Part shown: in pieces, positions 32,732 through 40,188 of the stretch
How the letters are laid out: every line of letters starts with the position of its first letter
How positions within the stretch are numbered: position 1 is the first letter of the stretch
NCBI RefSeq assembly: GCF_042661605.1
Contig: NZ_JBHSWJ010000002.1
Coordinates: 2,046,001-2,110,000 of the forward strand
DNA: 64,000 nucleotides
Reading direction: 5' to 3'
Origin: Branchiibius cervicis
GTDB taxonomy: Bacteria; Actinomycetota; Actinomycetes; Actinomycetales; Dermatophilaceae
Made by a program: the position numbers and the translations under genes
Notes under the pieces: generated by a model
Database searches by the model: none
What the model was told of the DNA's origin: nothing
Seen by the model: the letters and a program-made list of their open reading frames with translations, nothing else

Positions 32732-33626
32732 GCAGCTGACGTCGGACCGTCTGACCGCGACCACTCAGTTCCGTGAGGAGCGCACGACCGAGCCGCTCGA
32801 CCACTACCTCGAGTTCTATGAAGACGCCTACTCCGTATTCGCCGACGTGATGGAGGCGAGCGACGACCTCCGCAAGCTTCGTGAAACGGCTGCCGACCTG
32901 CTTTTGAACAAGTCGCGCCAGCACCTTTGCCGTTACGTCGCTTCGCCTCCGCTGAGCGAGGACGATCTGAAGACTCTGGGGGACTGCTCCCTTGCCATCG
33001 GAGCGCTCAAGGCGAACCCCGACAACATCGACATCCTGATGGAGTACATCCTCATGGGCCTCGATCGCGAGCGGTTCCCCTGGGTGGGCGAAGACCGGGA
33101 GCCCTCGGAGTCCGAGCGACAGGCAGCCATCGTGTCAACTGCCGCCATGTTCGCAATGCGCAAGATGGAGACCTTCCGGCGCGGCAGAGGCAAGGCTTTC
33201 GAGAAGGCACTGAAGGTCTACCTCGCCGAGGAATGCGGCCTGACAGAGGTGAAGGCAACCGTCATCTCCAACGCCTCTCAAGGGCCGCAGATTGGGGAGT
33301 TCTCGGGCGAATCCTCGGTAGTCGGCGGGAAGGCTGACATCGTGGTGCGCCTGTTCGACGGGCGCTTGCTCCCCATCGAGTGCAAAGTCAGCAACTCGGA
33401 GACCAACTCCTACAAGCGCTTGATTCATGACTGTGGTGAAAAGGCGCAGGCATGGGTAGCAGACCTCGGAGTAGCGAACTGCCTGCCCGTCGCGGCGCTA
33501 TCGGGCTGCTATTCACTCGGCAACCTCAACAAAGCTCAGAACATGGGCTTGACGCTCATCTGGTCGCACGATTTCGAGCCTCTGGGCACGTTCATCGAGA
33601 GCACCCTAGCCGAGCCCAGCGCTTGA
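32700..33626 (+). CDS. Type II restriction endonuclease, XamI-like
   Basis: 308 aa from ATG 32700. It begins with the family opening (PPRWDNEQLTSDRLTATTQFREERTTEPLDHYLEFYEDA). The nuclease site is a PD-(D/E)xK core: VVGGKADIVVRLFDGRLLPIECKVSNS, with D, E and K in order near residues 220-240. XamI is known as an isoschizomer of SalI (GTCGAC), so that is the first target to consider; specificity here is inferred. It overlaps the 3' end of the methyltransferase frame by 32 bp. Confidence 0.8.
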   Translation: MTATPPRWDNEQLTSDRLTATTQFREERTTEPLDHYLEFYEDAYSVFADVMEASDDLRKLRETAADLLLNKSRQHLCRYVASPPLSEDDLKTLGDCSLAIGALKANPDNIDILMEYILMGLDRERFPWVGEDREPSESERQAAIVSTAAMFAMRKMETFRRGRGKAFEKALKVYLAEECGLTEVKATVISNASQGPQIGEFSGESSVVGGKADIVVRLFDGRLLPIECKVSNSETNSYKRLIHDCGEKAQAWVADLGVANCLPVAALSGCYSLGNLNKAQNMGLTLIWSHDFEPLGTFIESTLAEPSA

Positions 33627-33715
33627 CCCCTGCCGATTTCGCGCCTCACTGGCCTCTCGGCCCGTCGGCGACCAGGGGCTCTTGACAGCAAAGCGCCCGC
33701 TGCAGCCCTCGGCGG

Positions 33716-33757
33716 CACCGGCGCACAGTCGCTAGTGCTCGGCCTGGTCCGTCGCGT
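33716..33757 (+). repeat. 42-bp direct repeat, copy 2
   Basis: Matches 30373-30414 with one mismatch. It encodes the last residues (ATDQAEH) of the minus-strand gene ending at 33732. Confidence 0.85.
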
Positions 33758-34049
33758 CGTCGACGACACGCTGCGCGGCGGCCCGCAGGTCGATCTTTTG
33801 GTTGCGGGCGCTGAGCCGGTGACCAGCTAACCACGCCGGATCCTGCCGGCGGTCTGGCACCAGACCGAAAGCCATCGCCACCGGGTCGTCTTCAAGCGGC
33901 GCACCCTTGGCGCCCATGGCGCGCAGGATCATCCCCCACTCCTCCCGTTCCTCATCGCTCCACCCAACCGCGTCGAGCCGACCCTCCAACTGGCGCAAGC
34001 GCTCAGCGCGCCAGCACTCGATGATCTGGGCCTGTGTCCATCCAGCCAT
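33732..34049 (-). CDS. Small hypothetical protein
   Basis: 105 aa, minus strand, start ATG 34049. It opens MAGWTQAQIIECWRAERLRQLEGRL, then EEREEWGMILRAMGAKGAPLEDDPVAMAFGLVPDRRQDPAWLAGHRL; charged and helical, no known domain. It runs against the surrounding plus-strand block. Its 3' end lies in the second copy of the 42-bp repeat. Confidence 0.55.
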   Translation of the reverse strand: MAGWTQAQIIECWRAERLRQLEGRLDAVGWSDEEREEWGMILRAMGAKGAPLEDDPVAMAFGLVPDRRQDPAWLAGHRLSARNQKIDLRAAAQRVVDDATDQAEH

Positions 34050-34143
34050 GACGATCTTCCCCGTTCCGCGTCGCGGATCGACGCCTTCACCAGGTAGTCG
34101 AGACAGCGCCCCGCAGAGTTAGCCGAAGCCAGCAGGCGCCTGA

Positions 34144-34154
34144 CGTCGCACCGT
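34144..34154 (+). promoter_or_regulatory. SAS copy
   Basis: Exact 11-mer; ATG 34161 after 6 nt (CAAGGC). Confidence 0.8.
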
Positions 34155-34160
34155 CAAGGC

Positions 34161-34490
34161 ATGGACCGCAACGATCCAGCCCGGCACGTCGCCGGCACAT
34201 CGACCAACACCGCGTTCGCGCAGCTACTCGGATACCGCCAAACCGGCGGCATCGTCCTGTTCTCCCCTGGCGAGCAGGGCTACACATGCCCGGTCCACGC
34301 GCACCCGAGCGGCGACCGCTTCGACGGCTTGAAGTGGAGCGAATACAACGCCTGCGTGTGGTGCCCGGTATGCGACCGCGACTACCCGTCGGCTCTGTGC
34401 ACCGGCCTCACCTGCGACGACCCGGCCGCGCTGGAACGCGCGATCGAGGTCTTCATTTCAACGGTGCGGGACGCCCTTAGGCGTCCGTAG
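34161..34490 (+). CDS. Cys-rich hypothetical protein, likely zinc ribbon
   Basis: 109 aa, start set by the SAS. Cysteines are arranged as YTCPVHAH and later CVWCPVCDRDYPSALC, with another in LTCDD; this resembles a zinc ribbon. The N-terminus is Thr/Ala-rich, the end helical (ALERAIEVFISTVRDALRR). Role unknown; binding to nucleic acid or protein is possible. Confidence 0.65.
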   Translation: MDRNDPARHVAGTSTNTAFAQLLGYRQTGGIVLFSPGEQGYTCPVHAHPSGDRFDGLKWSEYNACVWCPVCDRDYPSALCTGLTCDDPAALERAIEVFISTVRDALRRP

Positions 34491-34526
34491 CCGAACAGTC
34501 ACCGCAGCCAACCGAACGGAAGAACC

Positions 34527-34610
34527 ATGTCTGACAATCAGTTCCCAATGCCCCAGTACGGCGACGCGAAGCCGCTCGGCAAGGCGACCGTGAAAGCTGC
34601 CGACAAGTAG
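34527..34610 (+). CDS. 27-aa small ORF
   Basis: MSDNQFPMPQYGDAKPLGKATVKAADK, with CGGAAGAACC before ATG 34527 and a strong terminator 6 nt after the stop. Position between a gene and its terminator supports translation; nothing else does. Confidence 0.35.
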   Translation: MSDNQFPMPQYGDAKPLGKATVKAADK

Positions 34611-34616
34611 GTTCTG

Positions 34617-34646
34617 GTCGGCCCCGGACAGCAGCCCGGGGCCGAC
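34617..34646. terminator. Stem-loop terminator of the rightward block
   Basis: GTCGGCCCCGG pairs with CCGGGGCCGAC (11 bp) over an 8-nt loop. It closes the 34161-34610 unit. Confidence 0.8.
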
Positions 34647-34647
34647 G

Positions 34648-34722
34648 CGCCTTCGTCGTCCAACGGACACGGCGCCCGCCTCCTAGGCGGGCAACGCAGT
34701 TCGACTCCTGGCAAGAAGTCGG
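34648..34722 (+). tRNA. tRNA-Arg(CCT)-like sequence, degenerate
   Basis: The anticodon arm is excellent: CCCGC-CTCCTAG-GCGGG, anticodon CCT. A D-arm-like GTCC-AAC-GGAC precedes it and a T-loop-like TTCGACT follows, but the T-stem (CGCAG/CCTGG) and acceptor do not pair well. It lies between the terminator and the IS1380 insertion. It may be an element-borne degenerate tRNA or the remains of a tRNA attachment site. Confidence 0.4.
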
Positions 34723-34728
34723 CACTAG

Positions 34729-36431
34729 CCTGGAGATTTCACGGCGGGATGGCCTGAAACCCGTTGCGTGACAAGGAAAAGTGCTCCTGACCTGGGAAGA
34801 TAGTGATTGCGAAGTCCCTATCTGGTCCCTGAGAAGGAGCACCTTTCTGGTGGTCAAGACTACTGCGTTGTACCCGCAGGTCCGTGTCGATTCGGCACCG
34901 GTTTCGGCGGCTGGTTCCGCGGGTGGGGTGCTGTTGACGAAGACGGCCGCGGTGACCGGGCTGGGCGCCGCGTTGGTCGATGGTCTGGGGCGGTGGATGA
35001 AGCCGTTCGCGACGCACCGGCCGGGGAAGGTCCTGACCGATCTGGCGATCTCGGTGGCGTTGGGCGGGGACTGCTTGGCTGATGCCGGGCTGTTGCGCGC
35101 CGAGCCGGGCCTGTTCGGGCCCGTGGGCTCCGAGGCGACGATCTCGCGGACGATCACCGCGCTGGCCAGGGACGCGGACCGGGTCATTCGGGGGATCAAC
35201 ACTGCCCGGGCCGCCGCCCGAGCCCGTGCCTGGGAGTTGGCCGGGGACGCCGCACCAAACCGCGACACCTGCGCTGAGCATCCGTTGATCGTGGACATCG
35301 ACGCCACGCTGGTCACCGCCCATTCGGAGAAGGAGAAGGCTGCGCCCACGTTCAAACGCGGGTTCGGGTTCCACCCGTTGTGTGCGTTCCTTGACCACGG
35401 CCAGGCCGGGACCGGGGAGCCGTTGGCGATGCTGCTACGCGCCGGCAACGCTGGCAGTAATACGGCTGCTGATCACATCGCTGTCACCACCGAAGCGCTC
35501 AAGCAGTTGCCGGGGATCGACCGGCGCTGGCCCGGACGGAAAGTGTTGATCCGTACTGATGGGGCCGGCGGCACCAAGGAGTTCTTGACCTGGTTGGTCA
35601 AGCGGAACCTCTCCTACAGTGTGGGTTTCACCCTCCCAGCGATCACCCCGCAGCTGTACGCCCTGATCCCCGAGGGCGTGTGGTCACCGGCGTTGGACAG
35701 CGACGAAGAGGGAATCCGCAAAGGTGCAGCCGTCGCGGAGATCACCGACCTGCTACGCCACCACGGGCTGCTGACCGGCTGGCCCAAGGGGATACGAGTC
35801 ATCATCCGCCGCGAACGACCCCACCCCGGCGCACAACTGAGGTTCGACGATGTCGACGGCTACCGGATCACTGGGTTCGCCACGAACACCACCCACGGAC
35901 AGTTGCAACAGTTGGAGTTGCGCCACCGGCGACGGGCCCGATGCGAGGACCGGATCCGGATCGCCAAAGACACCGGCCTTGCCAACCTGCCGCTCAAGAG
36001 CTTCAACAGCAACCGGATCTGGTGTCACCTGGTCATGCTCGCCGGGGACCTCACCGCGTGGATGCAACTCCTGGCGTTCGAGGCCACCGATCCGGCCCGC
36101 CGGTGGGAACCCAAACGGGTACGCCACCGGATCTTCAGCATCCCCGCCGTCCTGGTCCGCCACGCCCGTCAGCAGTGGTTGCGCATCAAAACCACCGCAC
36201 CATGGGCGCCGCTCGTCCTGACCGCGCACGCCCGCCTCGCCGCTCTCGGACCACCGATCTAGCAACGCCTCCGCCGACCGCACGAGCAGCAACACCCACC
36301 GGCACGTGGAACCCGGCGTCCACCGCGAACGACATCGCGGCAGGTCGTCACACCCCGATGCCAGAATCGCCCTCACGGCCAGCGATCACGCCGCCGACGA
36401 CATCACGCACGGGCCCGACGAAAGATCGAGG
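34729..36431 (+). mobile_element. IS1380-family insertion sequence with 4-bp target duplication
   Basis: 1703 bp. The left end starts CCTGGAGATTTCACGG and the right end, read inward, CCTCGATCTTTCGTCGG; imperfect inverted repeats as usual for IS1380. CTAG flanks both sides (34725-34728 and 36432-36435), the expected 4-bp duplication. Confidence 0.85.
34850..36262 (+). CDS. IS1380-family transposase
   Basis: 470 aa from GTG 34850, with AAGGAG about 10 nt upstream. The protein contains the expected DDE elements: VLTDLAISVALGGDCLAD near the start, PLIVDIDATLVTAHSEKEKAAP (first D), KVLIRTDGAGGTKEFLTWL (second D) and the RARCEDRIRIAKDTGLANLPLKSFNSN region carrying the glutamate. Length and order are normal and the frame is open, so the element is probably active. 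Confidence 0.92.
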   Translation: MVKTTALYPQVRVDSAPVSAAGSAGGVLLTKTAAVTGLGAALVDGLGRWMKPFATHRPGKVLTDLAISVALGGDCLADAGLLRAEPGLFGPVGSEATISRTITALARDADRVIRGINTARAAARARAWELAGDAAPNRDTCAEHPLIVDIDATLVTAHSEKEKAAPTFKRGFGFHPLCAFLDHGQAGTGEPLAMLLRAGNAGSNTAADHIAVTTEALKQLPGIDRRWPGRKVLIRTDGAGGTKEFLTWLVKRNLSYSVGFTLPAITPQLYALIPEGVWSPALDSDEEGIRKGAAVAEITDLLRHHGLLTGWPKGIRVIIRRERPHPGAQLRFDDVDGYRITGFATNTTHGQLQQLELRHRRRARCEDRIRIAKDTGLANLPLKSFNSNRIWCHLVMLAGDLTAWMQLLAFEATDPARRWEPKRVRHRIFSIPAVLVRHARQQWLRIKTTAPWAPLVLTAHARLAALGPPI

Positions 36432-36558
36432 CTAGCACTCGGGATATTTTCAGTGTTTTAGGGGACTATTCGCAGTATCCCCCGCCGCCAGGGCCCCCTC
36501 TTGCCTGACACGTTGGTGTTTCTCATGACGAGGAACCTGAGGCTAAAGGAGAGACCCT

Positions 36559-37107
36559 GTGAAGAAAGTTCTAGCCGTCGCGGGAACTGCGGTTGCCGCT
36601 TACACCCTGCTCGCCCCAATCGCCGCGAATGCTGCCAATACGCGGTCTGGCGAGCGGACAGCCGCCGTGGCCCCATCAACACATCTTTCGGTCAAAGTGA
36701 ACCCGATGTCAGCGACCGGATTCCAGAGCATCGGGTCGTTTAGCTATTCGCTGGACGGCATCTCGATCAGTATCCCTGCTGGTTGCCTTCTCGGACACAC
36801 GATCAAGGGGGACGGGAAGAAGCTGGACAGCGAGTTCGCGGGATGGACTTGCGCTCCGCCCGCTTCGAGCTACCTCGATTTCAACGAGGACATGTGCAAC
36901 CCTCGGATCGACTTCATCTACCGCGACACGAACAACAAGATCTACTCCCGCTACACCAGCAAGACGAAGTACGGCTGTTGGGGAGCCAGCGGCCCTGACT
37001 TCGACGCGCCAAACAACCGGACCCTGGCCCATTACGGCACGGCGTGCGCGGCCCTGTATCTGAACGGGCAATATAAGGCCCAGCAGTGCCACAACATCAC
37101 ACCCTGA
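36559..37107 (+). CDS. Secreted hypothetical protein
   Basis: 182 aa from GTG 36559 (AAAGGAG upstream). A signal peptide (MKKVLAVAGTAVAAYTLLAPIAANA) is followed by a mature protein with an SV-type beta start (FSYSLDGISISIPAGCLLGH) and seven cysteines, likely disulfide-bonded (GWTCAPPAS, EDMCNPRID, YGCWG, GTACAALY, QQCHN). Lower GC than its neighbours hints at separate transfer. No family recognised. Followed closely by a small membrane protein. Confidence 0.7.
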   Translation: MKKVLAVAGTAVAAYTLLAPIAANAANTRSGERTAAVAPSTHLSVKVNPMSATGFQSIGSFSYSLDGISISIPAGCLLGHTIKGDGKKLDSEFAGWTCAPPASSYLDFNEDMCNPRIDFIYRDTNNKIYSRYTSKTKYGCWGASGPDFDAPNNRTLAHYGTACAALYLNGQYKAQQCHNITP

Positions 37108-37122
37108 GAGTTCGGAGCAGCC

Positions 37123-37374
37123 ATGACGGTCTACCCCCTCACCATGCTCGTAGGTGGCGTCCTTGCGGCCGTCGCCTACGAGTTATGGCGCACCAGCAAT
37201 CGTCCCTACCTGTGGGCGATTGCCCTAGGGCTAGCAGTTGTGGCCTTGCTAACGGGGATCCCTGCGGCCCATTCCGTGGGGGCGTTCGCCGGTGGACTGC
37301 TCATGGCGCTTGTGGTCGGTGCAGTCCTTGTGGCAATCGCCGAGACCCTAATCAGACCGATTCGGCATCGCTAA
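37123..37374 (+). CDS. Small membrane protein
   Basis: 83 aa from ATG 37123, 15 nt after the secreted-protein stop. Three hydrophobic segments (PLTMLVGGVLAAVAYELW, YLWAIALGLAVVALLTGIPAA, VGAFAGGLLMALVVGAVLVAIAETLI) fill the protein. It may accompany the secreted protein, for example as protection or a secretion helper, but this is only adjacency. Confidence 0.6.
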   Translation: MTVYPLTMLVGGVLAAVAYELWRTSNRPYLWAIALGLAVVALLTGIPAAHSVGAFAGGLLMALVVGAVLVAIAETLIRPIRHR

Positions 37375-37497
37375 CCGCAGGCATGGCTCCCGGTCAGGTG
37401 CCAGGGGTTCCGCACGGGAGCGCCGAGGGTAATCGTCCACGTCCTGCCGGTCGCCGGTGAATCCTGGCGTCAGGTCATCCCCGCCCCACCGTGAACA

Positions 37498-39582
37498 TCA
37501 GATTGCGGCGAGCATCGCGGCGAAATCGTCCTCGCTGACCACCTGCACCCCGAGGGACTCGGCCTTGACCAGCTTCGAGCCAGCTTTCTGCCCGGCCACC
37601 AACAGCCCGGTGGACTTGCTGACGCTGGATGCTGCCCGGCCGCCGTGGCGCTCGATCAGTTCGTTCACCTCGTTACGGGACAGCCCAGCCAGGGCTCCGA
37701 CCATGCTGCCGGTCACGCACACCGCCAATCCGTCCAGTGCTCCTGAACCCAGTGCACCCGAACAACTTGCGCCAGTTGCAGTTTCGGGAACCGCCTCACC
37801 CATCCGCACACCGGCAGCGGCCAGACGTTGGATCACGTTGCGCATCCCTGGCTTCGCGAGTTGCCGGTAGATGCTGTCGGCCTTGGTCTGGCCCAGTCCG
37901 TCAACCGCCGACAGATCGCCGGGGCTCGCGTCCAGCAGGGCGTCCATCGACCCGAAGTGGGCGGCCATGCGCCGCGACATCGACCGGCCCGTACCGGCCA
38001 GGCCGAGCGCGGTCAGCACACGGGCGAACCCGGCATCCTTGGCCTTCTCGATCTGAGCGACGATTTTCGGCGCGTTCGCCGGGGCGACCCCGCCGTCAGC
38101 GATCAGAATGCTTGGCCGCAGGCCGACCTCGAAGATGCTGGCCAGGTCGATGAACGCCTCCGACTCCACCAGCCGGGTGATGGTCGCGACCGACAGACCT
38201 TCGATGTCCAGAGCGTCACGCGACACCGCGTACGTCAGCGCAGGGATCAGCCCGCACTCCCCCGATCGACACAGCAACCGGGCACCGGAGTCGTCCACCG
38301 CGCCGCCGCACTGAGGGCACTGCGTCGGAATCTGGACGGGGGTCTGGGTGCCGTCGCGCAACGCGACCAACGGTGCCTCCAGCCGCGGGATCACTTCCCC
38401 GGCGCGGCGCACCAGCACCGGGTCACCGATCAGGAACCCTTTGCGGGCAATGTCTTCCGGGTTGTGCAGCGTCGCGTACTCGACCCGTGTCCCGCCGCAC
38501 TCGACCGGCTCGATCCGGGCTCGCGGTGCGATGACCCCGGTCCGCCCCACCGCCCACGTCACTTCCAGCAGCGTGCTGGTGACCTCCTGGGAGGGGTACT
38601 TGTAGGCGATCGCCCAACGAGGGGCACGCGGCCCGGCACCGGCCGCGGCCCGGTCGCTGGGTAGGTCGGCCTTGATGACCATGCCGTCGCAGGCCATCGT
38701 GAACACCGAGCCGCCACCTGGCGGCGGGCTGCCCGCTTCGATCTCGCTGATGGCGTCGCGCAGGTCGCATTGGCTGTGCGAGCCAGTCACCGATGCGGCA
38801 GTGGCGAACCCGGCGTCCGCCAGGTCAACCATCAGGTCAACGTGGCTCGCGTCCGGCAGGCCGACCACGTCGTAGGCGTAAAACCGCAGCGGCAGTCGGT
38901 AGTCGCGGGTGGCTGCCCCGGCGACGGCTCCGGCGGCACCGTTGCGCGGGTTGGTGAACGGCCGGTCGCCCCGTAGCTCTCGGGCCGCGTTGGCGGCCTG
39001 GAAGTCTTCGTGGGTGAATACGACCTCGCCGCGGACCTCGAACTGGAAGAAGGCAGCGCCCGAAGCGTCGCGGAACTGGACCGGCGAGTCGCCCGCGACC
39101 CCGGGCAGGTTGGTGATGTCGGCCAGTGCCGGTGTGGCGTCTTCGCCGGTGATGCCGTCACCGCGTTTGAGCATCGCGACCGGGCGGCCGTTGACGTAAC
39201 GGATCGCCGTCGCCAGACCGTCCAGCTTCGGCTCGACAGCAAGCCGAATGTCACTGACGGGCTTACCGATTCGCTTAGCCAGGCCGTCAACCCATGCTTG
39301 GAACTCCTCGACCGAGTAGACGTTGTCCAGCGACAGCATCGGGCGGCTGTGCGCCAGTGTTGACTCAGCCTGGTTCAGCCCGGCACCTGCGGCGACCTGG
39401 GTCGAGATCGGGTCGGTGATTTCCGGGTGCTGCGCTTCAAACCGGGCGGCGTCCGCCATCAGCCGGTCGTACTGCTCGTCCGACATGACGACGTCGCCGC
39501 CGCCGTAGTACGCGGCTGCCGCGTTCTGCAGTGCTTCGCGCGTCATCTGGTAGCCGGCCACTGCCTCATCGGTGGTTGTCAT
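37498..39582 (-). CDS. ligA: NAD-dependent DNA ligase
   Basis: 694 aa from ATG 39582 (SAS 6 nt upstream). Domain order is complete: Ia domain YGGGDVVMSDEQYDRLMAD, adenylation lysine 119 in AVEPKLDGLA, KRGDGITGEDAT, ERGEVV-like VRGEVVFTHEDF, OB fold, a zinc finger with CPQCGGAV ... CRSGEC, helix-hairpin-helix repeats (FARVLTALGLAGTGRSMSRRMAAHF and onward) and a C-terminal BRCT domain. It seals nicks during lagging-strand synthesis. The host must have its own LigA; an extra, element-borne copy under the element signal supports independent replication. Confidence 0.93.
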   Translation of the reverse strand: MTTTDEAVAGYQMTREALQNAAAAYYGGGDVVMSDEQYDRLMADAARFEAQHPEITDPISTQVAAGAGLNQAESTLAHSRPMLSLDNVYSVEEFQAWVDGLAKRIGKPVSDIRLAVEPKLDGLATAIRYVNGRPVAMLKRGDGITGEDATPALADITNLPGVAGDSPVQFRDASGAAFFQFEVRGEVVFTHEDFQAANAARELRGDRPFTNPRNGAAGAVAGAATRDYRLPLRFYAYDVVGLPDASHVDLMVDLADAGFATAASVTGSHSQCDLRDAISEIEAGSPPPGGGSVFTMACDGMVIKADLPSDRAAAGAGPRAPRWAIAYKYPSQEVTSTLLEVTWAVGRTGVIAPRARIEPVECGGTRVEYATLHNPEDIARKGFLIGDPVLVRRAGEVIPRLEAPLVALRDGTQTPVQIPTQCPQCGGAVDDSGARLLCRSGECGLIPALTYAVSRDALDIEGLSVATITRLVESEAFIDLASIFEVGLRPSILIADGGVAPANAPKIVAQIEKAKDAGFARVLTALGLAGTGRSMSRRMAAHFGSMDALLDASPGDLSAVDGLGQTKADSIYRQLAKPGMRNVIQRLAAAGVRMGEAVPETATGASCSGALGSGALDGLAVCVTGSMVGALAGLSRNEVNELIERHGGRAASSVSKSTGLLVAGQKAGSKLVKAESLGVQVVSEDDFAAMLAAI

Positions 39583-39588
39583 ACCTGC

Positions 39589-39599
39589 ACGGTGCGACG
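39589..39599 (-). promoter_or_regulatory. SAS copy, ligA
   Basis: Exact 11-mer; ATG 39582 after 6 nt (GCAGGT). Confidence 0.8.
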
Positions 39600-39602
39600 G
39601 GC

Positions 39603-39932
39603 TCAGCCCCGCTTGGCTGCGAACACGGCGTCTTCGGTCCAGTCGCCGACGTGCTGCCCGCGCACCTGCATTGCCAGCAGCTCGTGCTCGGGCTCATACC
39701 CATAGTCGCCCCAGGTCGCCAGCATCATTCCGCCGCTGGTGGCTTGGTGGTTGTCCAGGAACTGGAGCTCAGGACCTTGGTTCTTGGTCACCTTGCAGAC
39801 AGCCAGGGCCGCCGCCAACGTCTCGGTAGTCGCCGCGAAACCACCGCGCGCCGCGACCGCAGCCCTGGCTGCCCCCTCGAAGATCCGCTCGACCGCCTGG
39901 AACTGCTGGGTGGCGCCTGCCTCAGCTACTAG
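39603..39932 (-). pseudogene. Hypothetical protein missing its 5' end
   Basis: Minus-strand frame of about 109 codons, ending 39603. It reads VAEAGATQQFQAVERIFEGAA..., then LAVCKVTKNQGPELQFLDNHQATSGGMMLATWGDYGYEPEHELL. No ATG or GTG opens it; only TTG 39818. The frame meets a stop in the CTAGCTAG stretch at 39929-39938, just before the inverted repeat at 39949. I infer that the 5' end was lost at a recombination joint between the element core and the Rhs region. Confidence 0.5.
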
Positions 39933-39948
39933 CTAGCTCGCCGGCTAT

Positions 39949-40001
39949 CCCGGTTGCGAAACGTTTGGCTGCTCAAGCGTGTCTAAAGCTTCGCAACCGG
40001 G
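39949..40001. repeat. 12-bp perfect inverted repeat with 29-nt loop
   Basis: CCCGGTTGCGAA at 39949 and TTCGCAACCGGG ending 40001. It sits at the joint between the element core and the Rhs remnant. It could be a recombination site or a terminator; it does not match integron attC core sequences. Confidence 0.5.
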
Positions 40002-40020
40002 AACTGCGGCCGCGCTCGGA

Positions 40021-40188
40021 TCAAGTCCGGGTCACGTCAACCAATATGACTACCAGAGTGACGACAGCTAAAAGCGTCGCGGCAAGCAACACGTTCCTTC
40101 GGGTAGCGCTGGTGGTTTTCGCGAACAGTCCGTAGGCAAGAACCGATGCGAATAGAACGCCCATCAGCGAGATCGTGAAATTGATCAC
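40021..40188 (-). CDS. Small membrane protein, candidate Rhs immunity protein
   Basis: 55 aa from GTG 40188, which overlaps the Rhs stop (GTGA). Two membrane helices: FTISLMGVLFASVLAYGLF and VLLAATLLAVVTLVVILVDV. A small gene coupled to the 3' end of an Rhs gene is the standard place for the immunity protein against the Rhs C-terminal toxin. Its membrane nature suggests that the toxin acts at the membrane. Function inferred from position only. Confidence 0.55.
   Translation of the reverse strand: MINFTISLMGVLFASVLAYGLFAKTTSATRRNVLLAATLLAVVTLVVILVDVTRT

Noticed and set aside
39949..40001. Integron attC site
   Set aside because: The arms pair well but RYYYAAC/GTTRRRY core boxes are not in the right order, and no integron integrase is seen.
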